A stretch of 55,484 bases of DNA from Clostridiaceae bacterium (GCA_910574345.1 CAJSZV010000031.1:1-55484), one strand, 5' to 3'. Positions 31,153 to 40,651 are shown, counted from the first letter of the stretch. Numbers and translations are program-made. Notes: a model not told the origin generated them from the sequence alone.

Positions 31153-33159
31153 ATGAACCATTTATCTATGGCACTTAAGAACCTGAAAAATAATTTTTCC
31201 TTTTATGCCCTCTATTTATTATCCATTTCCTTTGTGATTACTATATTTTTCGCATTCACTTCCTTTTCCATGAATAAAGTTATGCTCGAAAAAATATCAG
31301 GCGACGGACGGGTAGAAACCATGTGCAGCACGATTTCTATATTCCTTATGGCATTCGTTATTTTTTATATGTCATATTCTAACCGTTTCTTTCTTCGTCG
31401 ACGCACAAAGGAATTAGGTATTTATGCATTATTAGGATACCGGAAGTCCACGATACTGTCCCTGCTTACAGCAGAAAATCTGCTCGCCTGTTTCGGGGCT
31501 TTCGTAATCGGAATCCTTATGGGCGGTCTGTTTCATAAAGGCATTGTGTTTGGCATTACAGAATTATTGGACTTGACAGTCAGCAATTCAGAAATACCGT
31601 TTTTTAACCTGAATGCTATGGTAAAGACAGCATGTTTTGTTTTTGCCATTATCATCATATTATCGCTGTCCAACAGCAAATTTCTTTTTAAATCTTCCCT
31701 TATAGATTTGGTGCGGTTTGAAAAAAGTGGGGAAAAGCAGACAAAATTCCATGCCGTTCCTTCTATAATCGGGTTTGTATCTGTCATTTTAGGATACTGT
31801 ATTGCCCTTGACATCCTACGGGGCGAAAAATCTGTCTGGTTTTCAGTCGGGTTTTATGCTGTTGGAATGCTTACATTTACACTTATCCTTTTTGGGACAG
31901 TGCTTTTTATCACATCTTTTCTCCCTTATGCGGTACAGACTGGCAAGAAAAACAAGAAGAAATTTTATACGGAAACAAGAATCATTACTTCACCGGGTTT
32001 TATATACCGGATGCGCTCCAATTCAAAAACACTGATCATGCTCACATTACTGTCAGCCGCAACCCTGACTGTTTCAAGCGTTATGGCTCTCACCCTGTAT
32101 TATCCGATTGCAGCAATATCCCGCATTGCGCCGTCAGAAATCGAATGCCGTATTGATAAGGAGAGCGATCTGTCCGCAATCATGGAGATCGTGAACAACT
32201 ATTCATCCGGAGATGATATTACATTCCTGCAGACTGATATTTATAAAGTTACTTCTACTGCCGGACAGCTTCCTATGGAATATAGTGTCGGGACTTCCAA
32301 GGGAGATGCTGACAACGAAAAAATTCTTCGGAATGCAGGTTTTGAATGTATCTCATATTCTGACTATACCGCCATTCTGAAAGCGCAGGGGCGGCAAAAG
32401 GCTTTGGAGCAATTTACAGCACTAAACAACAATGAGTGTATTTTTGTAAGATACCAGCCGGCTTCCGGCAAGGACGAAACAGGCAGCACTTATCCACTGC
32501 TCATAAATAATACTGAAATGCCTGTCACTGTGACTATGACCACATTAGATAATCCTATTTCATTTGCGAACAGTGTTGGTACTTTAATTGTAAGTGACAG
32601 TTTATACAAAATGATATCTGAAAATGCTGCCCCCGAAACAAAAGTCTTAAGTATTAATGGAAGTTCCATAACAGGTAAGGAGGATCTGTTTCAGGCTTTG
32701 TCTGCATATTTGGATAAAAGCCCTTACCTACAGGGCAATTCCCACAGAATACATGAAGTGGTTTCCCTGAGCAGCTCTACTTTCCTGTTGATAGGCTTTC
32801 TTGTGGTATTATTCTTTATAGCAACAGGAAGCATCCTGTATTTTAATAACATTTCAGCGATAGCCGATTCAAAATCCGATTACGATATCCTTACAAAAAT
32901 GGGATATGCGAACAGGACGATTAAAAAAATTATCAGGAAACAGGCAATCACATTTTTTAGCATTCCGTTCCTGTTCGGACTGACAGACTGTATCTTTGCC
33001 ACATTAGTATATAAAACAGCGCTTATGCAGAACCTTTTGGCAAACAGCATTGTTTTATATGCCCCTACGATATTAGCTATTGCGCTGACACTAATCATTT
33101 ACCTGATTTATTACTGTATGACTGTCCATACCTGCTGTAAAATGGTTTTGGAAAAATAA
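31153..33159 (+). CDS. BceB-like FtsX-type ABC permease
   Basis: A 668-residue permease. About ten membrane helices in the Bce pattern: one N-terminal helix (YALYLLSISFVITIFF), three to five before residue 320, a large extracellular domain about 325-535, and a C-terminal FtsX-like trio (FLLIGFLVVLFFIATGSILY near 540). RRRTKELGIYALLGYRKSTI is the cytosolic coupling segment. BceB proteins free lipid-II-cycle intermediates from bound peptides such as bacitracin or lantibiotics. Normal length. Confidence 0.9.
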   Translation: MNHLSMALKNLKNNFSFYALYLLSISFVITIFFAFTSFSMNKVMLEKISGDGRVETMCSTISIFLMAFVIFYMSYSNRFFLRRRTKELGIYALLGYRKSTILSLLTAENLLACFGAFVIGILMGGLFHKGIVFGITELLDLTVSNSEIPFFNLNAMVKTACFVFAIIIILSLSNSKFLFKSSLIDLVRFEKSGEKQTKFHAVPSIIGFVSVILGYCIALDILRGEKSVWFSVGFYAVGMLTFTLILFGTVLFITSFLPYAVQTGKKNKKKFYTETRIITSPGFIYRMRSNSKTLIMLTLLSAATLTVSSVMALTLYYPIAAISRIAPSEIECRIDKESDLSAIMEIVNNYSSGDDITFLQTDIYKVTSTAGQLPMEYSVGTSKGDADNEKILRNAGFECISYSDYTAILKAQGRQKALEQFTALNNNECIFVRYQPASGKDETGSTYPLLINNTEMPVTVTMTTLDNPISFANSVGTLIVSDSLYKMISENAAPETKVLSINGSSITGKEDLFQALSAYLDKSPYLQGNSHRIHEVVSLSSSTFLLIGFLVVLFFIATGSILYFNNISAIADSKSDYDILTKMGYANRTIKKIIRKQAITFFSIPFLFGLTDCIFATLVYKTALMQNLLANSIVLYAPTILAIALTLIIYLIYYCMTVHTCCKMVLEK

Positions 33160-33166
33160 AGATTAT

Positions 33167-33203
33167 GCGAAAATGCCGTCTCTTTATCATCAGGCATTTT
33201 CGC
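33167..33203. repeat. Perfect 11-bp hairpin after the permease
   Basis: GCGAAAATGCC pairs with GGCATTTTCGC around 15 bases. There is no T-run. It may stabilise the transcript end or terminate weakly before the kinase gene. Confidence 0.5.
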
Positions 33204-33298
33204 AAGCTATATGCAAGGCTATCGGAATCATGTATAAATTTTAGTTGTATGCACACAGATAAATGATATAATTTAGGCATGGATAAGGGGGCAAAAAT

Positions 33299-34864
33299 AT
33301 GAAGCGTATTATCTTTAAGCTTTTTCTTTTTATAAATTCCACCCTGCTTATACTATATATGGGGTTGGAAATAAATATTCAGATGCCGTGCAGCATCAGC
33401 AAAATCGTATCATTATTCCTGTCGTCATTGATGTTGATAGACGCTACTTATGTGAGTTCCTGCAATATCAGAGATAATAAAGCTATTTCTTTGTTTTGCG
33501 GTCTGCTGGCATTAGACGGTTGGTATATACTCCTTTCTGTTTCGGACAACGCTATAGCAGATATTGTTTTTTATGCCTTAAGTCCAGTTATATGGTGCAT
33601 TTTTATCAATTTCATACTCATGTTTTTATTTCAGGGGAGCGGTTATAAATTCAAAAAAGCAACAATCTTCTGCCTGACTGGAACCTGTATCTGCTCCCTG
33701 ATTGGCATTTTAATATCAGACAATGTGTTTGCTTTGCTGTATGGCATCCAGTTTTTGGTAAGCTGGCTTTGCTTCGTTATTGTTGTCGTTTACCATAGAA
33801 AAAGAACTGCTTTTGTCCTTAAAGCAGAATGGAAATCCATTCTGTTCTCTCTTGTGATAATAATCATTTTATTCATTGCATACTGTCTTACCACAATGGG
33901 AATAACAGGAAATCTTTCAAACTTTGGAATGTATATCCCTGTCCTGCTGTTCTCCATGAGTATTCATGGTATTATACTGAAAGAGCATCACAGTTTTCCA
34001 TTGTCAGCCATATTCAGCAGATTTCAGTTAATGTTGATTCTGCTTTTCGGTGTTACCATTTGTGGTGTGATTACAATGACTCTGAGTATCGGCCCATTAT
34101 CCTTCCTTCTTATGTTGGACGCTATGTTTGTATTTATCTATGTCTGCAATATTATACTGGATTTTAATTTAAGGCAGGGAGGAGGCAACATGGTTATGGA
34201 AAGCAAATACAATGCTGCATTAGCGCGGTTACAGCAGGAAGAGCAGATAAATCTTGAATTTTCAAACTTTCTTCATGACAATATACTTCAAGACCTGCTT
34301 TCCATAAAAAATATGATGCATAAAGCAACAAAACCTGATATACAAAAAATAATCACAGAAACTCTTGATAGTATGAATATCTATATCCGTGAGCAGATGC
34401 AGAATTATCATCCCGTATTACTGTCAAAACTTACTATAAAAGAGAATTATCAAAATTTGCTTGCATATATTGCGCAGTCGTTTCCTGAACGCCGTGTCAG
34501 CATTGTTTTTGACTGTTCAGACGCTTTATTTTTAGTCCCGCCATATGATATTTTCATATACCGGCTTTTGAAAGAACTCGTCACGAACGTTTATAAACAC
34601 TCTACGGGAGATAAAGCATGGATAACGCTTACACAGGATAATGGAATAATAGTATTATGCGTAAAGGATAATGGGAGTGCTGATACCGACAGCCTCACCT
34701 ATACAGATTCATCAAAACACAGAGGTCTTGCATTAAGCACTGACCGTGTGCAAAGCATGGACGGCACTGTAAGTATAACCCCCAATTTCCCGCATGGAAT
34801 CTGCGTCTGTATCAACCTGCCAATGAAAGGAGATGCTTCTTATCAATATTTTATTAGTCGATGA
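33299..34864 (+). CDS. NarL-partner sensor kinase with polytopic membrane domain
   Basis: A 521-residue kinase. Residues 1-290 form about eight or nine membrane helices, longer than LiaS or DesK and more like ComP. The HisKA_3-like phospho-acceptor motif is FSNFLHDNILQDLL near 325. The ATPase has LLKELVTNVYKHS (N box) near 425 and a shortened G region HRGLALSTDRVQSMDG. AAGGGGGC precedes the ATG. It overlaps the response regulator gene by 32 bp. It follows the BceAB-like operon and probably senses a peptide or membrane stress. Confidence 0.88.
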   Translation: MKRIIFKLFLFINSTLLILYMGLEINIQMPCSISKIVSLFLSSLMLIDATYVSSCNIRDNKAISLFCGLLALDGWYILLSVSDNAIADIVFYALSPVIWCIFINFILMFLFQGSGYKFKKATIFCLTGTCICSLIGILISDNVFALLYGIQFLVSWLCFVIVVVYHRKRTAFVLKAEWKSILFSLVIIIILFIAYCLTTMGITGNLSNFGMYIPVLLFSMSIHGIILKEHHSFPLSAIFSRFQLMLILLFGVTICGVITMTLSIGPLSFLLMLDAMFVFIYVCNIILDFNLRQGGGNMVMESKYNAALARLQQEEQINLEFSNFLHDNILQDLLSIKNMMHKATKPDIQKIITETLDSMNIYIREQMQNYHPVLLSKLTIKENYQNLLAYIAQSFPERRVSIVFDCSDALFLVPPYDIFIYRLLKELVTNVYKHSTGDKAWITLTQDNGIIVLCVKDNGSADTDSLTYTDSSKHRGLALSTDRVQSMDGTVSITPNFPHGICVCINLPMKGDASYQYFISR

Positions 34865-35447
34865 CCACGTTCTATTTTCCAAAAGTCTGGAAATTGCATT
34901 ATCAGATTACCCTGAAATAAAAAACTTTAAAAGCATCAATGATATTTCCCTATTGGATAAATTCATTGAAGAAGACGCCCCGGACATCCTGCTCATGGAT
35001 ATCAATTTAAAAAATATAACATCGGAAGACGGTTTGGAATTAGCAAAGCAGATATTATCCAATTATCCAGAGCAAAAAATTGTTATTCTGTCCGGATACG
35101 ATCTTCCAGTATATCGCAGCGAAGCCAAAAAAATCGGAGCAAAAGGATTTATCAACAAGAATACAGAACCGGAAATGCTGATATCTTTTCTTTCACAGAT
35201 CATGCAGGGAAAATTCATCTTCAACGGTTCAGTTCCGTTTTTAGAAGAATTAACTGACTGTGAAAAACAGATTTTGCAGCTTATAGCTAACGGCAGGAAG
35301 CGGAAAGAGATTGCAGGCACGCTTTATATCAGCGAGCGTACCCTCTCCAATCATTTACAGCATATATTTGAAAAACTTCATGTTTCATCCTCTGTCGAAG
35401 CTGTAACCAAGGCGATTCAATTAGGATACCTCCCGCCGATTTGTTAA
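34833..35447 (+). CDS. NarL/LuxR-type response regulator
   Basis: A 204-residue regulator. Receiver domain with VDDH at 9-12, Asp in ILLMDINLK near 53 and Lys of GFINKNT. The LuxR HTH is EKQILQLIANGRKRKEIAGT through SERTLSNHLQHIFEKLHVSS. The only ATG in frame (34833) directly touches AAAGGAG, too close for normal initiation, so translation may depend on coupling to the overlapping kinase gene or use a rarer downstream start. Target promoters are probably the nearby transporters. Confidence 0.88.
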   Translation: MLLINILLVDDHVLFSKSLEIALSDYPEIKNFKSINDISLLDKFIEEDAPDILLMDINLKNITSEDGLELAKQILSNYPEQKIVILSGYDLPVYRSEAKKIGAKGFINKNTEPEMLISFLSQIMQGKFIFNGSVPFLEELTDCEKQILQLIANGRKRKEIAGTLYISERTLSNHLQHIFEKLHVSSSVEAVTKAIQLGYLPPIC

Positions 35448-35557
35448 TTTCTCATCAAACAAACAACTCATCAAAAGCTGCATCATGGAAATGTCGTATA
35501 ACTGGCTGCGCCTACGGAATCCATCTCTTTATCCATTTCTTTTATAATAACATTATT

Positions 35558-36004
35558 TTACAGGTTTATCCCTGCTCTCTCTGCAAAATTATATTTCTGG
35601 CTGGTGTGGTTCGCTTTCATCAGCTTCAGCTTTGAAACCTGAATGTCGAGATCCATCTTCTCTTTAATATATGGGTTCCCGGTAGCCAGCGCTTTCACCT
35701 CCGCATAAATCGGCATTACCGTTAAACGGATAAAAGCTCCCCCTTTCAATTCCTTTGATGTTCCGAATGTAATGTCTTTTCCTTTTCCATTCTCATCGTA
35801 AGAAAATAAAGTGTATGAGTAATCCATACTTCCACTAAAGTTAATTACGCCGCTTTTTGATTCGGTCTGTTCTATTTTACTGTTATCAATCTGTGAATAA
35901 TAGTATGTGCTGCCAGTTCCCGAAAGAAACCACATACAAAAACCAATAAAACCTACAAGAAGTATTACAACTGCTGCAATCCCGATAGTCATTTTTCTCT
36001 TCAT
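35558..36004 (-). CDS. YxeA-family secreted protein
   Basis: A 148-residue protein with an N-terminal membrane anchor or signal (IGIAAVVILLVGFIGFCMWF). The remainder is a beta-rich DUF1093/YxeA domain: YYYSQID near 35 and YTLFSYDENGKGKDITFGTS, typical for the family. Start ATG 36004, GGAGG 8 bases upstream. YxeA-like genes are often at the end of antimicrobial-peptide ABC operons, and here it follows the third transporter gene. It would act outside the membrane; its exact function is unknown. Confidence 0.82.
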   Translation of the reverse strand: MKRKMTIGIAAVVILLVGFIGFCMWFLSGTGSTYYYSQIDNSKIEQTESKSGVINFSGSMDYSYTLFSYDENGKGKDITFGTSKELKGGAFIRLTVMPIYAEVKALATGNPYIKEKMDLDIQVSKLKLMKANHTSQKYNFAERAGINL

Positions 36005-36018
36005 TCCTATATCCTCCC

Positions 36019-36798
36019 TTACCAACCTTTTTTGGTTGTTGTTCTTTTGTGCTTTTTTGCTGCCTTGACTGGCACGTTTCCTTTTGCAGTGAATACAAAA
36101 ACAGCAGTAATCATCAATGCGGCAATCATACTAAGCAGACAGATTAACACATTCCAATGTACCGCCGGATCGTAGCTTCGGTAGCTGATCAGGCCTAAAC
36201 TTGCAGTAATCGGATAAATATTTGCTAATGTAACATTTCCAGAAGCAAACATACCGCCATAGCCATAAACAAAGGCAATAATTGTTCCAAGCATATGTCC
36301 GTTTGGTATACAAGCGGCAAACACAATTACAGGCATGACCGCAAAATACAAAAACAGACAGTTGAGAATAATCTGAATAAATGTCTGTAATACTGATGTT
36401 ACAGAAATTCCCGGAAATCCCATCACGAAAACGGCAATTACCGTGAATGCCGCACTTACCAGCCCAAAAAACAAAGACAGCAGCGCACATACAAGCAGCT
36501 TCCCCCATAACAGGCTGCTATAAGAAACAGGAATAGTCATAATACTTTTCAGCGTATCGTCTTTCCCTTCCCTTGCTATGATATATCCGGCAATGAGGGC
36601 AATGCACATGGGGAAAATCGTTGTGGTATTATTTTTGATTACCTGTTCTGTAAAAATAGAAAATGTCCAAACCGTTCCGTCCAATGCGGTTGTGGAAAAA
36701 AGCGTTAATACAACGGAGAGCAGCATTAGGAAAACACCTGCCCATATCATATGATACCGCTTTAATTTCCATATTTCGGTCTTAACCATGCGAAACAT
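36019..36798 (-). CDS. Lantibiotic-immunity ABC permease (LanG/CprC-like)
   Basis: A 259-residue ABC-2-type permease with six helices (MIWAGVFLMLLSVVLTLF at the front, ICLLSMIAALMITAVFVFTA at the end). Start ATG 36798 with GAGGGG 9 bases upstream, immediately after the stop of the preceding permease. It pairs with the permease at 36800 and the ATPase at 37581. Such LanFEG or CprABC pumps expel lantibiotics and other cationic peptides from the membrane. Confidence 0.87.
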   Translation of the reverse strand: MFRMVKTEIWKLKRYHMIWAGVFLMLLSVVLTLFSTTALDGTVWTFSIFTEQVIKNNTTTIFPMCIALIAGYIIAREGKDDTLKSIMTIPVSYSSLLWGKLLVCALLSLFFGLVSAAFTVIAVFVMGFPGISVTSVLQTFIQIILNCLFLYFAVMPVIVFAACIPNGHMLGTIIAFVYGYGGMFASGNVTLANIYPITASLGLISYRSYDPAVHWNVLICLLSMIAALMITAVFVFTAKGNVPVKAAKKHKRTTTKKGW

Positions 36799-36799
36799 A

Positions 36800-37588
36800 T
36801 CATTCTTCCCCTCTCTTTCTATACATATAATCAATCACGATTACTGAAGGCAAAGCGATAACAGCTAAAATAATGATTGTCTGAAATGTAGTCGGAATTA
36901 AATTTTCCAGCATTCCCACACCGTCCATAGCGCCATGTGCGGTTAAATTTCCTGCGCTCCATAGGGTTGTAAGCGGAATAGGCATCAGCCAGCACATCAC
37001 TTTGGGCAGTGCGCCAAAAGAGGATTCGGCTGTCAGGCTCAGGACACTATAAAAGATACATAATAAAACAGAAAATACATAGTTCTTACTAAAGAAAACC
37101 ACAAGAACGACTAACGGCAGCGTTCCGGCTGTAATAAAAATTCCCATTTCCAACGCAAAAAATAATCGATAAACAATGCTGTTTACTTCTGCGATCAGCC
37201 CACCGCACAGGATTGTTATAAGAACCGATGTCAGACTGAAAATAATTCCAAAAAAGAACAGGACAATTATTTTTGCCAGAATCATCTGAGTGCTTGTGAT
37301 GGGAATAGTACGCAGGTTTTTAAATGTATCGTTATCCCGTTCCATAAAAAAGAGCATGGCTGCAAGCACCCCAATCATGCATGGCAAAAGCAGCTCTACC
37401 CCATATCCCATGACAAACTGAAAATAATCATTGAAAATCTCTGCTTTGCTGTCGTATTGTCCTGCTGTCTGCGGCATTGTCATCATTGCTGTCAGCGGCA
37501 CAGGAAACAGAAGCGCTGAAAGGACAACCAACCATATAAATTTTTTCCGCTTTAGTTTTGAAAACTCACAAATAACAAGTTTAAGCAA
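36800..37588 (-). CDS. Lantibiotic-immunity ABC permease (LanE/CprB-like)
   Basis: A 262-residue six-helix permease. A TTG start at 37588 is preferred (MLKLVICEFSKLKRKKFIWL) because AGGAGG lies 8 bases upstream; a GTG at 37597 sits right on that site. It overlaps the last codons of the ATPase gene. Helices include FIWLVVLSALLFPVPLTAMM and VLLCIFYSVLSLTAES. Part of the same transporter as the neighbouring genes. Confidence 0.85.
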   Translation of the reverse strand: MLKLVICEFSKLKRKKFIWLVVLSALLFPVPLTAMMTMPQTAGQYDSKAEIFNDYFQFVMGYGVELLLPCMIGVLAAMLFFMERDNDTFKNLRTIPITSTQMILAKIIVLFFFGIIFSLTSVLITILCGGLIAEVNSIVYRLFFALEMGIFITAGTLPLVVLVVFFSKNYVFSVLLCIFYSVLSLTAESSFGALPKVMCWLMPIPLTTLWSAGNLTAHGAMDGVGMLENLIPTTFQTIIILAVIALPSVIVIDYMYRKRGEE

Positions 37589-38504
37589 TCCCCTCACCTC
37601 CTGTTACACGTTTGAAGTAATCTTCAAGGCTTTCTTCTGAAGTTGCGGCTTCCGATACTTCTAAACCATTTTCCACAAAAGAAGTAACAATTCTTCCTAT
37701 TGGTAAATCAAGATTATGCACCTGTATATTGTGGTCGTCCTGTATGGTAAACCGGCTCTCATGGAAGATACGTTCTAAAATTCTTGCCGCCTGTGCCGTA
37801 TCAGAAACAATAAATCGGATATGCTTGTTGCTCTTTGCTTCCAGTTCTGCAAGACTTTCTTCTTCCAGCAATGCGCCGTGGTCAATAATGCCTATATCAT
37901 CAGCCAATAATGCAATTTCAGAAAGGATATGGCTGGAAATCAATATTGTTTTTCCACGCTCATTGCAGAGATCACGGATAAAGGAACGGACTTCTGCGAT
38001 TCCAATCGGGTCAAGACCGTTAATCGGTTCGTCCAAAATCAAAAGCTCCGGGTCGTGCATAATAGCAAGGGCAATCGCCAGCCGCTGCTTCATACCAAGT
38101 GAATATTGGGAAAACAGCTTTTTATCTTTGTAAGGCAGACCAACCAGATCAAGTGCGTTTTTAATTGCGCCTCGATTCGGCACTCCCCGCAGGGCAGCAA
38201 AAATGCGCAGATTTTCGGTGGCTGTGAGATTAGGATAAAATCCGGGAGATTCAATCAGGCTGCCAATACGGGGCAGCAGCTTCTTTTCATTTGCCGCCAA
38301 AGGCTTTCCCCAAATCGACACTTCCCCGGAAGTCGGTTGTGTAAGTCCAAGCAGCATTTTCATTGTCGTCGTTTTTCCGGCTCCATTTCTGCCAAGCAGA
38401 CCATAGATACGCCCTTTCTGAACATGGATATTCAGATTGGCAACACTTTTTTGTGTTCCATATTGTTTTGTAAGATTTTTTGTTTCAATTACATATTTGC
38501 TCAT
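37581..38504 (-). CDS. Lantibiotic-immunity ABC ATPase (LanF/CprA-like)
   Basis: A 307-residue ATPase: Walker A GRNGAGKTT near 38-46, signature YSLGMKQRLAIAL near 137, Walker B LLILDEPINGLDP near 158, H loop ISSHIL. The C-terminal 85 residues form the extension typical of MutF/NukF. AAAGGAGGTTTCGTA precedes the ATG. The layout ATPase-permease-permease with adjacent kinase and regulator matches cprABCK of C. difficile, which protects against nisin and related peptides. Four 11-bp repeats lie just upstream. Confidence 0.92.
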   Translation of the reverse strand: MSKYVIETKNLTKQYGTQKSVANLNIHVQKGRIYGLLGRNGAGKTTTMKMLLGLTQPTSGEVSIWGKPLAANEKKLLPRIGSLIESPGFYPNLTATENLRIFAALRGVPNRGAIKNALDLVGLPYKDKKLFSQYSLGMKQRLAIALAIMHDPELLILDEPINGLDPIGIAEVRSFIRDLCNERGKTILISSHILSEIALLADDIGIIDHGALLEEESLAELEAKSNKHIRFIVSDTAQAARILERIFHESRFTIQDDHNIQVHNLDLPIGRIVTSFVENGLEVSEAATSEESLEDYFKRVTGGEGIA

Positions 38505-38530
38505 TACGAAACCTCCTTTTCATGTCTGCT

Positions 38531-38587
38531 ATTCTATCACGCCAACCTTGCATTAACCTTGCACGAACCTTGCATTAACCTTGCATT
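38531..38587 (-). promoter_or_regulatory. Four tandem 11-bp repeats and -10 before the LanF-like gene
   Basis: AACCTTGCATT repeats at 38544, 38555, 38566 (first two differ by the last two bases) and 38577, exactly one helical turn apart. On the minus strand (TGCAAGGTT units) they end over the -35 position of a promoter whose -10 is TAGAAT (38536-38531). This phasing is typical of OmpR-family regulator sites, and the regulator at 39592 is the obvious candidate. Confidence 0.8.
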
Positions 38588-38664
38588 TAAAGAAGCAGAT
38601 CTCTGAAAAAATAAAATCCCCGCAGGACGGAGATTCTATTGCCACCATAAAAAACAGCGCTGAT

Positions 38665-39588
38665 TCATTCTGCCAGTGGAAAAAACAGGATAAAAACGGT
38701 TCCCTCTCCCGGTGTGCTTTCCACTGTTATTGTTCCATTCAATTTGGCTGCAAGTTGATGTACGATAGACAGACCAAGTCCGCTGCCTTTTTCAGACCGC
38801 CCTCTATCGCATTTATAAAGCCGCTCAAAAATATGCTTCAAATCCTTCTTATCAATCCCTACTCCATTATCAGACAAAAGAATTTTTATATTCCCTCCCT
38901 GCCCTGATAAAGATATTTCTATTTTATCCGCATGGCTATGGGAAATCACATTCTGTATCAGATTGTTTAATATCCTCATATATCCGTCCGGGTCAATCTG
39001 CACCCGGAAGGGCTGCTCTGGAATGTCCACTGTGAAATCTATCTGTGTATCCTCAAATATGGGTATCCAGTCAATCAGTATGTTCCGTGTCAGTTCCGTT
39101 AAATCCACAATAGATATATTCATCGAAAATTCATTTGAACCCAGCTTGAACCAGTCAAAAAGCACATCTATATATTCTTTTAAATCGTGGGCTTTCCGGC
39201 GGGCTGTTTCTATATAATCGTCACGTTCTTTCCCATCAACAATCCCTCTATGCGCGGCGTCCAAATATCCTATCAGTGTGGTGAGTGGTGTCCTTACATC
39301 ATGGGAAAGGCTCGTCATAAGCTGCCTGTTGGTTTCTTCTGTTTGACGATAGGCAGAAAGCCTGTTCTCGTAGGACAGGATAATATCGTTGATTGCATAA
39401 GCAAGTGGAGCCACAAGTTCATGTGTTTCCGATAAGATACGCCTGTTTCCATTTCCATTTTTTACATCTTCCAAAGCGTCAGACATTTCTAATAGCTGCT
39501 TTTTCACACGCCGGACTATAAAAACAGCCCCGCAAACCGAAGCAAACGCAACACTCAGTGCAATCATTGTAACTGCTTCTGTATACAA
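38665..39588 (-). CDS. Sensor histidine kinase (CprK-like)
   Basis: A 307-residue kinase with one or two short N-terminal membrane segments (MIALSVAFASVCGAVFIV) and no extracellular domain, then a HAMP-like linker. HisKA phospho-acceptor LSHDVRTPLTTLIGYLD near 95. ATPase N box LNNLIQNVISHSHA near 213, DNGVGI near 244, GSGLGLSIV near 268. Kinases of this form usually take their signal from a transporter or within the membrane. Cotranscribed after the regulator at 39592. Confidence 0.9.
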   Translation of the reverse strand: MYTEAVTMIALSVAFASVCGAVFIVRRVKKQLLEMSDALEDVKNGNGNRRILSETHELVAPLAYAINDIILSYENRLSAYRQTEETNRQLMTSLSHDVRTPLTTLIGYLDAAHRGIVDGKERDDYIETARRKAHDLKEYIDVLFDWFKLGSNEFSMNISIVDLTELTRNILIDWIPIFEDTQIDFTVDIPEQPFRVQIDPDGYMRILNNLIQNVISHSHADKIEISLSGQGGNIKILLSDNGVGIDKKDLKHIFERLYKCDRGRSEKGSGLGLSIVHQLAAKLNGTITVESTPGEGTVFILFFPLAE

Positions 39589-39591
39589 TAT

Positions 39592-40284
39592 TTACACCTC
39601 CCTATTGAAACGATAGCCAATCCCTTTCACTGTCTGTATATACCGTGGATTGCCCGGATTCTCTTCTATCTTTTTCCGCAGACGGCTGATAATGGCCATA
39701 ATATTGCTGTCATCATAGACATAATCTTCTCCCCATACAGTTTCATAAATTTGCTGCTTTGTCAGTATCTTTCCCTGATTTTTTGCAAGAAGCAATAGTA
39801 AATCAAATTCTTTCGGCGGCAGTTCATAATCACCATTTACTGCATGGATAGAACGGTTATGAAAGTCAATAACCAGCCCGTCAAAATCAAATGTCTGTAA
39901 CTGTCCGTCTTTTGGGTTAAAGCGAGTATAGCGTCTAATCAATGATAGAATACGGGCAATCAGCTCGTCCATGTCAAAAGGTTTTGTTAGATAGTCATCA
40001 GCCCCCGCCCGTAAACCACGCACTTTTGAAGCGCTATCATTTTTTGATGTAAACATCAGGATTGGAAGGCTGCTTTCTTTTCTAATCTGCTCCAAAGTTT
40101 CAAAGCCGTCAAAGCCGGGCATCATAACATCCAATATGACAAGCTGGTATTCTTTTTCCTTCAGTTGCAGCAGACCGGATTTTCCGGAATAACAGCAGTC
40201 GGCTTCTATGCTTTCTCGTAAAACACTCTGCTTGATTAGTACACAAAGTTCCTTATCATCATCTATAATCAAAATCCTGTTCAT
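39592..40284 (-). CDS. OmpR-family response regulator (CprR-like)
   Basis: A 230-residue regulator. Receiver: DDD at 8-10, phospho-Asp in LVILDVMMPGFDG near 53, Lys in LTKPFDMDEL near 103. Winged helix: ELPPKEFDLLLLLAKNQGKI, then IMAIISRLRKKIEENP and VKGIGYRF. It is the first gene of the regulator-kinase operon and probably binds the 11-bp repeats before the ABC genes. Confidence 0.92.
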   Translation of the reverse strand: MNRILIIDDDKELCVLIKQSVLRESIEADCCYSGKSGLLQLKEKEYQLVILDVMMPGFDGFETLEQIRKESSLPILMFTSKNDSASKVRGLRAGADDYLTKPFDMDELIARILSLIRRYTRFNPKDGQLQTFDFDGLVIDFHNRSIHAVNGDYELPPKEFDLLLLLAKNQGKILTKQQIYETVWGEDYVYDDSNIMAIISRLRKKIEENPGNPRYIQTVKGIGYRFNREV

Positions 40285-40510
40285 TACCTACGTTCCTCCG
40301 TTCATTAAATTACACATCCATATGCCGAGATTACAGCCACATTACAATTATATGTGGAGATTTGGGCAATGACAAGTACCTAAAATTGCATTGTGGAAAA
40401 ATCTAAAAGTTTTGATTTTTCCATAATACTTGTCTTTTGGTTTTTGGTTCTTTGGGTTCGGAATAGTGTGGTGCTGGCGGTCTATCTCTTGTTTTTGGTT
40501 GCTTGCTTCT

Positions 40511-40651
40511 TTACCATACATGAGTATTCGCGCCAGGGTTGTCGTTGCCGTAACCTTCCAGCAGGTTGATAACGCCCCACACGCCAAGGCCAGCGCCCAG
40601 CGCGATTACAAGGACTTTCAGGCTTTCAATAGCGCTTGCAAAAAATTCCAT
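40511..40651 (-). pseudogene. Maff2 conjugation membrane protein, N-terminal part
   Basis: The minus strand encodes MEFFASAIESLKVLVIALGA, then GLGVWGVINLLEGYGNDNPG, and diverges to a stop at ANTHVW. This is the start of Maff2-family proteins in Tn916/CTn-like conjugation modules, here cut to 46 residues. It directly follows the VirD4 fragment, as in intact elements. Confidence 0.75.

Noticed and set aside
38544-38587. Four 11-bp repeats considered as a short CRISPR array
   Set aside because: The units are contiguous without spacers and sit at a promoter.
36019-40284. Complete lantibiotic biosynthesis cluster
   Set aside because: Only immunity-type transporter and regulation genes are present; no LanM/LanB/LanC enzyme or precursor peptide is visible.
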